Part shown: positions 1 through 12,400 of the stretch, piece by piece
How positions within the stretch are numbered: position 1 is the first letter of the stretch
Layout of the letters: every line of letters starts with the position of its first letter
Assembly: GCA_014607495.2 (NCBI GenBank)
Contig: CP053167.1
Span: 1,736,001-1,800,000 of the forward strand
Direction: 5' to 3'
Origin: Carposina sasakii
Lineage: Eukaryota; Arthropoda; Insecta; Lepidoptera; Carposinidae
DNA: 64,000 nucleotides
Program-made: the position numbers and the translations under genes
Notes under the pieces: model-generated
Told to the model about the DNA's origin: nothing
What the model saw: the letters and a program-made list of their open reading frames with translations, nothing else
Database searches by the model: none

Positions 1-70
1 AGATTATTAAGATTATTATTGTTTGTATTTCTCACGTTTGCTGACACGTAACACACAGTTGGGCCATGCG

Positions 71-316
71 TAGGGTTACCATATGTAAATAGAGGGGTGC
101 CTGTACATGGTACCTAAAATGCCTGATTTTTCAGAAAAATGCCTGTCTAAAGCAAAACGCTGTAGGTAATAAGTAAAAGACAACAGATAATAATAAAGAA
201 GGATGTCGCGTAATTTGACTGTAAAATGCCTGTCTCAGACCAATGCCGGCCGCACGCCTGTCTAAACCTTAAAATGCCTGTCAAATGCGGCAAACGCCTG
301 TCATATGGTAGCCCTA
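71..316. mobile_element. hAT-type MITE with internal TGCCTGTC repeats
   Basis: The ends are TAGGGTTACCATATG and its near-perfect inverse CATATGGTAGCCCTA. They are flanked by an exact 8-bp duplication GCCATGCG (63-70 and 317-324), the hallmark of hAT insertion. The 246-bp interior has no ORF but carries about six degenerate copies of TGCCTGTC or GCCTGTC on one strand. It sits in an AIFM1 intron. Confidence 0.88.
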
Positions 317-379
317 GCCATGCGTGATATTAACTTGTGTGGAACTTATTTGATATTATAAATATGTGAATATTTTTAG

Positions 380-482
380 GTTCCAAAGCAAAAAATCTGA
401 CGATATTTAAGAGTGCTCCCAAGTCAGTAAGAGATAGAGTATGTACGTTGCGGACTATCAGGGATTTGGAAATAGCCTATAG
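380..482 (+). CDS. AIFM1: AIFM1 exon (first in window)
   Basis: The exon begins after TTTTTAG and ends before GTATTT. It encodes SKAKNLTIFKSAPKSVRDRV followed by CTLRTIRDLEIAYR, the segment preceding the NAD-binding motif in AIF. The two first bases complete a codon from an exon upstream of the window. The last codon is split, with AG here and G in the next exon. Confidence 0.85.
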
Positions 483-3400
483 GTATTTAAAATTACTTTT
501 TATTCCGAATTATATCTCCTGAAAGTGGGTCACTTGTGCGATAGAATGTTATATGGAATGCATACTTAGCGAGTACTTCGCTCGCTAGCTGTGCGCTCTC
601 TGTATCTGTACTTTCACTAGTCTATGAACATTCTATGTAGTTACGTTACCTTTGATCGCGAAACCTAGTTTGATATGAAATTATGTACCAGTGGGGTAAG
701 CACGAACCTTTTTACGCGGCGTAACGCTAGCGACCCGCTAGCAAAATCTATGTGATTTGACAGTTGGACGATAGCGTTACGGACTAACGAGAGGTTCGTG
801 CTTACCCCTCTGATATCTGCAGGAAAGTAATGGAGTCTCAGCACGTGGTCATTATTGGGGGCGGCTGCCTCGGCTCAGAACTCGCGTGGCACATCGCAAG
901 GATCGGTATGTTATACACAGGGTGTTATGCAAAGGGTAAAAGTGGATGAGACGTCATACTTTTTTAAAAGGTGGTTATTTTTTTTACAATAATAATAAAG
1001 TAAGATCCTGAGATAAAAACATTCTGCCTGGGAAGGGTGAATGCTGTACTCTTCCCAATGCCGCATCTTTTTTTATGCCGGGGTGTACAACTACGTCTTG
1101 ACCACGTTTCCTCCTGGAAAATTTATTGTTAACCCATGTGTAATGACGGACTTCGTGATAGTGCGATTAGCAAATCTGTCACTAGTGCACAGGTCAAAAA
1201 ACGCCATGAGTGAAGTTTTGGTGGATTTTCCTCTATATTTAGCATGTTTTCCGCTGAGAAGTATAATCGTTGTCCGTTCGCTAAGTGTACTACGGTAGGG
1301 TGTCGTGTCATGTATAGGAAACTCTAACAACCTCCACACCGCTTCAGATGTACTGAAGTACCGGTCGTTCAAATAATGTTCGTCATGAGCTATTCTGGCA
1401 CTGAAAGTTGCTTGATCCGATCGTTTGTTGATGTATTTACATAATTTAATTATTAAGAAGACGTTTATGTGAGCGTTGAAAGATCGACACAATGTTGGGT
1501 ATATGGAACGATCCATCCGTTATCTATGTTAACTGTTCTCCCTCGCACACAATATTATATACAAATATTTAAAAAAAACGAATGTTGCCATTTGGGTATG
1601 CGTTAAGCGTATATGAATGGTGCAATGAAAATACGAACTATTAGGTAGGTAATTTATGTAGGTATTATGGAATAATGCGAAACAATTTCATTTTTTTTTG
1701 TGTGGCAAAAAGCAACTTGGCGGTTTGTACATTCAGTGCGTGAAAATTTCTTGCAACCAGGTAGTTTGCATCTATTCTTTTTTCACATCTTTTCTCGTTA
1801 TGTCCAACACCATCAGATCAGTTCTAACATCCTTTACTGGTACTTGCTTCATGGGTCCACGATGTTTCTTGGCCTCTAGCTCCTTTTCAATATTGCTAGA
1901 TTTTTGTTTTGTTTTGACGTCCGATATTACTTTTTTTTAATACAAAATCTAAGAATTGATTGCTGCCGACTCAGCACCGACGTATGTTGAGGCAAGTGTC
2001 ACCATTTGATTATCATTCCACGTAGTTACTGAAACATCGACTCCTTCGTAATCAGCGACTTGTTCTTCGTAAGAACCCCGAGGCACACAGTCCTTCATAA
2101 ACTCCTTTTGAGTTGGCAACTCCCTTGACACGTTATAAGTGCGTAAATCACCCACCCAATATCGTACTGTCCACTCTTTTATACCGAGTGTCGAAAAGAA
2201 TGTTTTCTGACGCTCTCAACTTTTTGCCATCAATCAAATGCTAGGTAGTAAACGTAAGTCCTAGATCGTCTTGAACTTGTTCCACTCTTGGGTCTTTAAC
2301 TATCTTTTTATCACTGATTTAACTAATATATTCTTTTGCTTCCATGTTAAAATCTAAAATTATGTAAATATTTTAGGCGCATTTCTTCGGTTAGTTATTG
2401 ACATTCATTATTTTCTTGCTACGTGCACAAAAATCAGAATCGCATTTTGGACTGAGTGATCTTTCAGGTTTTATAATTTTCTTGACGTATTTATAATTTT
2501 CTTTCTCAAAACCTGTATATTCCTTTCATAACATCCGTTTCTTTTTATTTACTTCCCTTTTCCAAGAACTATGATCAGCTTTTCTTTTCTGTGAGCGGGA
2601 CTGCCTAGCTAATTCTTGTTCAGTTTCCCGCTCCGGAAACCATTCCTCCATGATTGATTTTTCCTGAAATAAAGAAAGACGGCGGTAGTTATTATTTTTT
2701 CATTAATTATTTAAAGTGAATATGGTACCTACACTAATGCTACACCTCTTTGTTGCACCTTGTATTGGTCGAGTACCAATTTCTTATTTTTGAGCAAATT
2801 AAAGCCGCAAGGCTTTCCCCGAAAACTTGTCCTTATTAAAGATCCAACCTGCAGTCTTGTGATGTTCTGTCTTTGTTTCTTAACATCCAAGCATTAGCTT
2901 CCTGATTATAATAGGTCTTAAGTGGTTTGAAGAGCTTTCGAGCACAGTAAGAAATATGCATTTATCTCTTTCCCACACTGAATATTAGCAGAGGTATGGC
3001 ATCTCTCCTCATATGGCGTTTCACCCACTTTTACCCTACATGCCAAGCAATCAATATCAAACTTTTCTTTCCCCGTGTCATTCAATCTAACACACGATAT
3101 GTAAAGTTATAGCACGGCTATAACTTTGCATATCGGGCATAGGATATAATAACTCTACACTGGTTCCTTTTCCTTGATAAAGATATAAGTCCAATATGAA
3201 CACCTTTATGGCTTCAGGATGAGGTTTTCCCCTGACAACCCGTTTCAATTTGCACTTTCCTCTGAATGGAATAATTTGCTCGTCACCTGCAAGTGATGAG
3301 CCACAAAATGTAATCCACTTTTATAATACCTATCTAACCAACAAAATTGCAGAAACAAGCATGAAAAGTGAAGGTCATTGTAATCCAAAATAGAATTGTA

Positions 3401-6400
3401 ATTTTTTAAATACATATTCGTAATCTACGATCAAATTTAGGGTGCCCTTCGTTTCTAAACTCTAAAAAATCAGGGACCCTACTAAACAGTTTTACAAATG
3501 TCGTATAGATAAAGAAGTGGATCAACAGCCGTTAGACCTGACGAAACCGCGGCTGCAGCTGACGCACATCATCAAAGACAAGGGCCTGCTGGCTGGCATC
3601 GTGCCGGAGTACCTGGGCGAGTGGGCCGTAGAGCGGGTGCGGGCTGAAGGCGTCACTGTCCTACCCAAAAGTACCTTCATGCCTTATCTTCTCTTTGTGT
3701 TATATGCAGCTATATGGTCAAGGTTTGGCGATCAAACGAACATGACCTATCTAGTTGTATGGTAACCTAAGGTACATCTTAAAATTTTTGAGAAGTACTT
3801 CTCAAATTTTATCATTGGATTGGTTTGTATGCAAAACGCTGCGGTAGGTTCACTGTGGTAATCACGTGGGACTTAATAGGCTACCTGGTGAAAAGTTGGT
3901 CTGTGATTTATAAGTAGGTAATATACACCTGAAACTTTTCTAAAAATTAAATCTCATTATTTTTCATACAAACTGCAAAACATCTTGGTTGTTTTAACCA
4001 GTTTCTGACATGTTTTCATTTGACAGCACAAGTTTACGACGCGTTTGAATCGTCGGACAAGCGCGTCGAGCTGACTCTGTCGAATGGAGAATCGCTGGTG
4101 GCCGATTACGTCAGTAATTTTTTTTTTTTTTACAAAGGAAGGATTCTTCTAATACTGTTGTAATAATCGTTAAAAATAGGTGGATCTTGCCGATGGGATA
4201 ACATTACCATAGTCAGTGAGGATTATATACAATTCTATACAATACCTATTAAATACAAGAAGTTTCTGTGCAGTCAGTCAATTTTATATGCCTGTATATA
4301 ACACTTGATATACGGCTATGTTACCATAAATGAGAAAGCCAGAACTGAATTTAGAGTCACATTTAGCATAGCGGGGTCAGACAGATGAGAAAACGTACTA
4401 AAATACTTTCGGCCACTCTTACGACATGCATGGAAGTAGATGCAGCTGATGTATTCTAGTGAAGCCCCGCATCACTTCATGGATTACATTAAAGGTGTCC
4501 TTTATCCAGGTGTTTGTCTGCGTGGGCGCAGATCCCCGCACGGACCTGGCGGAACCCTCGTTTCTGGAGGAGGACCGTGAAAACGGGGGCTTTCTTGTTA
4601 ATACGGAGTTGCAGGCTCGCACGCATCTTTATGTTGTGAGTTGTGAACTTTTCTTTGTAATAATCTCATTAACTTCATTAAAAAAACCAGACTGGGGTGG
4701 CTTATTTCGAGAATATAACTTGAGCCAACGCCTTAATACAGTTGACGTCGGTTATAAATTAGAGTAAGCCTAAACCTAGTTTAACATTCTAAAGTATTCC
4801 CGTTCTCGTTATTTTCTCGATCTCCCGTTGCACAGTGTTCCGAAAACCCTGAAAAATGGACATCTCTAGCTGATCCCGTATATCGACGTAGTTGTTTTTG
4901 GGGGTCGAAAATGTAGAAAGTAAAATATAGATGATTGTAATTTAGCTTGAAATACGCGCAATATGATGAAATATTATGGGATAAATGAATTTTGTAAACA
5001 CCATTAATAAAAGTACCTTTTTTTTCATTTTTCGAACCCCAAAAACGGGCTCTTTTAATATTTTTTTTTCGGAAACTATCAACAATTAATTGGTAGTTTG
5101 TTCTAGCGAATTGTTTATCTCGTCGAACCACATCTATATACGGGATCAGCTACCTATAGAGATGTCCATTTTTCGGGGTTTTCGGAACTCGTGCGATGGC
5201 CTAATTTTCCAGAAACTTACGAGTTTTTTAAAGGGAATTGCCCAAATTGTATAGTGATTTTGGCCAAGTCTGCACACTTATAATATGATGTGGGAAATGT
5301 TGTATCTAATATCAATATGGTATAAATAAAAAAAATATTTAAGTAGAACTTCGGATTTAATGGTAAATAATGTTTTTATTGATAGATATATGACATTATG
5401 TTTTGAGGTTCAAACAGTTTACAAACACCTTTTGAATTTTTTTAACATTACATTACACTAACTAGTATTTTACAGAAACTAGCCTGTTTTTTTTCCTGTA
5501 TTACAGGTACCAGAAATAACGGAAAACAGAAAATATAATTTTTTTATTAAACCTATCTCAGCCAGGAATTAAACTTGGTTATACTAAAGAAATAAATAAT
5601 AAATATAAGACCAGTGGCTTACCCACTAACTGAAAGGTTTAATCATTCACCTTACTCGTCATCTGTATCATAAACTAGTAAAACCTCATCCAGGAATCGA
5701 GCTGGTGCTTCAATGTAGCTTTGATGTCGCCCCCATCCTAAATACCAGATGACTGACATCACATGAGCACAGCATCCAACTGTCCGACGGCCTACAATAC
5801 AGTTACAACAGTATTGTTGTATGGCTGCACGACCAATATTATTAGAGTCTATCAAAATATATACAAAATATGCTTTTCTTGATATATGCCTACTAGCAAT
5901 TTTTGCTCTGAGCAAATAATGATTACTACCAAAAGCAGATGCATCCAATATGCTTCTTCTACGGTCACTGCACACTTGAATGCAGTAGCTACCATTAAAT
6001 CTGATGTGCTCCCCATAATATGACCTTGCTTGTTTTATTTGATATGTCCCACAAGCAATTAAGACTAAATCACTGTAAGTGAGGATTGGGAACTCTCTTA
6101 CATTTTCTGAGTCCACATTAATATTTCTAAAGTCTGCCCTGAACCTGTTAAGGTTATGTTCTCTCACATACTCTAAGAGATCATTATTATTGCTCATATT
6201 TTGCAATACAATTTCTAATATTTGTGTTGCATCTGCCATGTCCCTTATTCTTATGTGGTATTTATTTATTAAGCTAGCCGCAACAGCAAAGTCTTGCATT
6301 AGATGCCTTGATGCTCTATTGAAGAAGTTTTGTCGAAATATTTTAAAAGAGGACTTAAAAATTCCATTTACCACTTCAACCACCCAGCGGCATAATGTGA

Positions 6401-9400
6401 CAGCCCTAGATTTATTGGCATCGGCTGTTGTCAATTGTGATTCCCCATCGTCTGGCACCAAGGGCACATGCACATGATATCCACAAGATCGTAATAAATG
6501 TAGGGAGTCTCTAAACCCCCTATCCAAAATAAAAACATCCCCAGCTTGAAAATACTGTCGACAACGACTATTTTCATTTTCAAATCCAAAAAATTAAATA
6601 GTTAAAAACCTCTATTTACCGGTTTTTTTTAAACCGGTTGCAAGCCCTGCATACATATAAAATAGTTCTTTTGAATGATGGCGCTAGTTACTATGTGAAT
6701 GACTACATTATCAGTGTTACTGCACACAAAAAATGTTAGTTCTGAAAGCGCCATATGAGTAATTCTATGAAACTGACTCATTTATCTTATCAAAAGAAAA
6801 TAGTTCTTACTTATTTTATTTCTGCTGTTTATAGCAGGACTATCGAAAAAGTATCATAATCAATATCCACACTATAGTGGTGCGACCACATAACTGGGAC
6901 TAGAGCGCTCATTTTTCGTCTCTCACTCTTGACAGATTATACTATTTTCATTACCTGATCTAAGTCAGATGATTTGGTAAGAAAAATAATTGTTACTATC
7001 GAACACCCTGAACTCTGAACTAAAACAACTGATTTTACTGATGAGATCGTTTATTATGGGTATGTTTCATGTTTTTCATAAAATTAAAATATATATTTAC
7101 GTTTTATATGCAAACAAAAAAAACGATTTTTTTAAAGATCGATCTTTTTGATTTCGATTTAATCGTGAATCGATTTATTAGCTTACGATTCGAATCGATT
7201 TGATATCGATCTTTTTCGTAGAGAATCGCCATCCCGTGAGTGTGGTGACGTTTATAAAAAAAATGTTTATTTTTAGCAGGGTTACCATGAAATAAAAATT
7301 ATCGATTATCAATTGATTTTCATTATTTTTAATATAACATGAAATATGCAAATACATAAACCCTATATCATTAATAATTTAGATTATCAACGTACCACAT
7401 AATTTATTGCACTTTAATTTTAATTTAAAAATATAAGATATTTTGCGTAACGTTACGTAATAAAAAATAATCTACTTTAATATAAATATAGACTTCTAGA
7501 TTTAAAATGGCAACTTTACCCTAACGGTGTTGAACAGCTATTTAATTTTTAATAATTTCATTACTTAAAAAAAATGTGAAAATATTCCCATCTTTTTATA
7601 AAAAATCTTCATATTGATAATTCATAATCAAAAATAACGTTTTTTTTGACAAAAGTCTTTTTTATGTGCGTTTTTGGCCAGAAATGGGCAATTCCCTTTG
7701 ACAATCCGGGAGAAAAGGCAGGTGAAACTATATCTGTAAATAAAGCCATTGTTTTTAGTAGAATGATTTCCTTTCGGTGCGTTAGGTCCTATTACCCGAA
7801 TGTCTACTCTGTTCATTACGTCTATTTCCTTGAACGTCAACTACCCGAAAGTCTAATACCCTGAACGTCCACCTCACTGAAGGTCCACTTTACTCGAATG
7901 TCTACTATCCTGATTGTCCACTTCACTGAAGAACCCTCCAAATGACTTAGGGCCGCCGTACACGGACTGCTCGAGCAGTTAGCGGCTGAGTGAAATACAC
8001 GGACCGCTCGAGCGGTCGGCGTCGACTGCTTGAGCTGTCGGTTGTTGACTGCTCGAGCTACGTTACCCAACTGCTCGAGCAGTTGATTTTCTACCACAGT
8101 CGAGTCATGGATTCTGACGAGGAAGCACTGCTTTTGCTGCTCCTGCTCAGGCGGAGACGACGGCGGCGACGTCAAAAGAGAAAATTTTGGGTTCATCCAA
8201 TTTTGCAATTAAGAGAACAACATGGACAATTCCATCATTTGTTTATGGAACTTAGAAGTGATAAAGTAAAATTTTTCAACTATTTTAGAATGTCAGTGTC
8301 TTCGTTTGATGAATATACTAAAGTCTCACATTAAACGTGAAGACACAATTATGAGGAGAAGTATCCAACCTGAAGAAAGACTAGCAGTAACATTGAGGTA
8401 AGAAAAATATATAGTAATTAATAAAAATTTTATTCATTAAAAATATTGGAAATTACATCATCGGACATTACAGAACATGATGAAAGGTCTTCAAATTGAG
8501 AATTTTGGTCATCAGCCATTGATGTAGAGGGGCCGGTTGCTGATCTAGAGGGGCCAGGCACTGATGTAGAGGTAGAGGGGCCAGTATTATAACCCCATTG
8601 TCCACGATAATCATTAAACGATGAATATCCCCTGTCACCATAACTCGAAGGATATGTGTGATTTGTCATCCCTTTAAAGTATTTCACTACGTTAAGTATT
8701 TCGGTCTTAGCATCTAATTTATAATGCTCATTAATTTTTCTGAATTCGCCAACTAATGATAGTAAAAACAATTTATCTTCATCTTCATTATCAATGCGCG
8801 AATTCTGCGATTTTTCATCGAAACGTTTGGATAATTTTTCAATTAAGACGTTCTCATCTGTAATTGTAGTAGTTAATTTTCTTTTGTTTCTTTCTCTGGG
8901 TATTTTATTTTGACGATTTTCGCTTTCTTCGGACGTAATTTCAGTGTGCTCACTTTCTTGTAAACTATTTGTTTTGTCGGGTCTATCTTCTATTATTGCC
9001 TTTAAAAAAGACATCTGCTGATAATATGCATATGGCCGAATGTTGAGGGCTGCTGAACCACTCTTTGGTTTAATTTTTTTAGCATATCTGGAGTATCCAT
9101 CTCTTAATGTTTTCCATTTTTTCTGTATTAACATGGCTGTAACAACAAAAAAATATAAGTTAGTATAATTGATTGATTTATAAATATGTTTTTACAGGTA
9201 TTTGGCCACTGGATGTACATTTATGGATTTGCAATATAGTTTTAGAATAGCATCAACAACAATAGGTAAGATAGTGAGGAATGTTTGCAGAAATATATGG
9301 ATACATATGAAGGATATGTGTATGGAACAACTAACTGAAGATAAATGGAAAGACATAATAAATGGTTTTAAAAAAAATGCTAAGTTTCCGAACTGCCTCG

Positions 9401-12400
9401 GTGCCGTTGATGGCAAACATATTAGAATAATACAACCCGCGCAAAGTGGATCGTCATATTATAACTATAAAAATTATTTTTCGATAATACTTCTAGCAGT
9501 ATGTGATAGTAATTATATGTTCACTTTCGTGGATATAGGCTCATATGGAAGGCACGCTGACTCGACTATTTTCGAAGAGAGTTGTCTATATAAAATGTTA
9601 CAAGAAAAAAAGTTAAATATACCTCTACCTTCTGCAATATCACAAAATGGACCGTTATTACCGAATGTGTTTATTGGGGATGAAGCGTTTAGCTTGCAGG
9701 AAAATCTAATGCGTCCATATGGTGGCAAGAACTTACCAGAGAAAAAATTAATTTTTAACTATCGGTTATCACGTGCGAGGCGATATATTGAATGCACGTT
9801 TGGCATATTAGCTAATAAATGGCGGATCTTTCATAGACCACTTAACGTCAATGTTGATTTCGCAGTGGATATAGTAAAATCATCGTGTGTTCTTCACAAC
9901 TACGTAAAACAACGAGATGGAAATAAATTTGAGGATACGTTTGAGGGTCTTCCTCATTCTATAATACATTCAACCCAGCAAGTTCGTCCAGGTGGACCTA
10001 TGTTAACAACAATCCGTGAAGAATTTGCTAATTACTTTGTGAGCGAAGAAGGCAAACTAGATTGGCAATGGAATATGATATAAATCAAGAAATATGTGTG
10101 TGACTTTATAATTTGACAAAAACTTAATAAATGTGTGTGTAAAATGACTGACTTTTTTACTTACCGATTTGATTTTTTTCTTGAACTGGTTTTTCATCAA
10201 AGTTCTCAATTACTTGGGCGCAAATAATTGCCCATGCATTGTTCTTCTTTATTTTGTCGCTGTGTTCCTTAAGTTTATAGTTCCAAATAAGTTCTTGAGT
10301 TTTAATTGCACTAATAAGCGCATCACTATCGCACACGCCCTCCATGTTCAAAAAACAGTCGGCAAATGAGACGAGGCAAACAGACGCCGCGAGGCCGCAA
10401 AGAGCGGGGAGAGGGAAGTCGGAGAGCTGTCGACTGCTCTAGCGCAGTCAACGGCTCGAGCAGTCGGTGTATGCCTCGCAACCGCTCGCGAGCGGTCGAC
10501 GGCACGATGGAATTTCATCATGCAGTTGACGGCTTGAAGCGGTCGCGACTGCTCGAGCAGTCGTGTGTACGGCAGCGAATGAATGACTATAGTTCACCGC
10601 GCGGTCGCGGCTTTAAGCAGTCGGTCTCAACTGCTTGAAGCAGTCCGTGTACGGCGGCCCTTATTCGGCACCTCGCCTTACAAAAATCCGCCCGATCGGG
10701 CGACTTGGCACCTTTTTAATTTAAATGATATTTCTGTCGTCAGCTCGCCCGACCATAAAATTGTGAGGTAACTCTTTACAGTCAACTACAATAATCTTTT
10801 TAAAAACGTTTAATATTTTATGGCTGGGCTTTAAAATAAAACAAAATGTTATTATATCATAATTTTAGTATATATCTCACAAATCAACATCTCAAAAATA
10901 TATATTTCTTACACCAAATAATAATCAATAACAATTATTGTGAAAAGCATTTGGCTTGTTTATCAACTAGATATAAAAATATGATCAACATAAAAAAATA
11001 GAATCAACAATATCACGAAAGAATTTGCCTCATTTAAAACAAATCAACAATAAGTATCACAATAAATATCGCATTTGGCTTCTTATTATTTAAGTATAAA
11101 TATGTATTAAAAATATAAAATACAATCAACAATACCACAAAAGCATTTTAAGTATAAAAATCAATAATATCACAAAAGCATTTGGCTTGCTATAACTACT
11201 TATATAACATACAGTAATTGTCAATATAATTATCACAAATCACGATTTTTGTTTTTATCGATTATCAAATAAAATTATTAAAAAAAAATTATAATAATAA
11301 GACTTTCGATACATAATTCAATACTTATGTTTCCGAGTCTGAGTTCGGTAATTGTGGTAGCAATAGCACAAGTTTCTTTCTGTTTTGACATCATATTCGA
11401 TCCTTTTAAATATGAAAGAGGATTGCAGTAAGTAGGTAGAGTAGGCACGATGGACGAGGAGGAGGAATCTTCGCGTCGCCTCATCGAGGAGGGAGCGGGA
11501 GGCAAGCGCCCCTTGTCTTCCCCGGAAGAGGTGCAGGAGGCTGTCCGCGGCAAGTTGCGCAGGTCAGTCCGGGATTCGGCGAGGCGCTTTGACGCCCCAC
11601 CAATTAGCGGCATCGCCGCGAGCTCGAAGGCTCCCGCCGCTGTAGCGGTGCGGCCCCCCCTGGCGGGTGCGGGCAAGGTGCAGCTTCTGGACTGAGTGTA
11701 CGCAGCGGTAAAGGGAATCTCGGGGGTGGCGAACGCTGCGAACAAACTGAACATCGCAGATAAGACGGCCATTGGTGCACATGGCCAGGAGATTCTCGCC
11801 GTGGTGGCTGTCCTGGAGCTGCAGCTGGCTGAGGCGCAGCACGTCGCCACGTCGGCGAAGCTGCGTTGTGCCTCACTTGATCTGGAGTTGGCAACAAGGA
11901 GTGCAGAATTAGATGGACCCGATTGTGATTCGACTCCTAAAAAATAGTTCTAATTTGAAACGTGTTTTTTTAATCAAGTCGTGAATAATTATCAATTAAG
12001 GCAGAGCAATTTTTTTTATAAATTTTACATATATAATTAACTAGGGTAGTGGAACCAATAAATGAACGATTAAGCCGAATCGCCAACTTTGAATACCTAT
12101 AATTAAAATATCATAATAGTTAAAGTTTATTTTATGCTTGTTTTTGACGCCTCAAATCCATAAGATTATTTAAAAAATAAAAACAAAAGTCTCACGATAC
12201 CACGTTGTGTATAAAATAATAATAAGAAATAAAAAATGGGTTTTCCCCCTATAGTTGAACACTAAACCCTAATTATGAACGTTTTACACCCAATAGATGA
12301 ACTAACATTTTGATATGATTTAAAGAAGCGTCAGGAAGCTAAAAATGTTTAACTTATAATGTATTTTTAAACAGTTTTATTAAGCTTGTGCTGGGTGTTG

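Larger units (their letters stand above)
7950..10660 (+). mobile_element. Harbinger (PIF/Harbinger) element, near complete
   Basis: The 2711-bp element has perfect 22-bp inverted ends starting GGGCCGCCGTACACGGACTG and a 3-bp duplication TTA (7947-7949, 10661-10663), the expected target of this superfamily. It encodes a DDE transposase on the plus strand and a MADF/Myb-like DNA-binding protein on the minus strand. Both subterminal regions are studded with 12-16 bp palindromes of the form ACTGCTCGAGCAGT (7966, 8002, 8070, 10548 and others). Confidence 0.93.

Noticed and set aside
4781..5131. 116-codon open frame on the minus strand
   Set aside because: It lies across the arms of a foldback MITE and has no protein-like features.
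7784..7940. Possible CRISPR-like array
   Set aside because: Units are adjacent 16-mers without spacers, and the DNA is from an animal.
11278..11897. Minus-strand frames of 92-190 codons opposite the gag-like ORF
   Set aside because: They are proline/serine/cysteine-rich products of GC-rich antisense reading; the plus-strand frame has better coding character.
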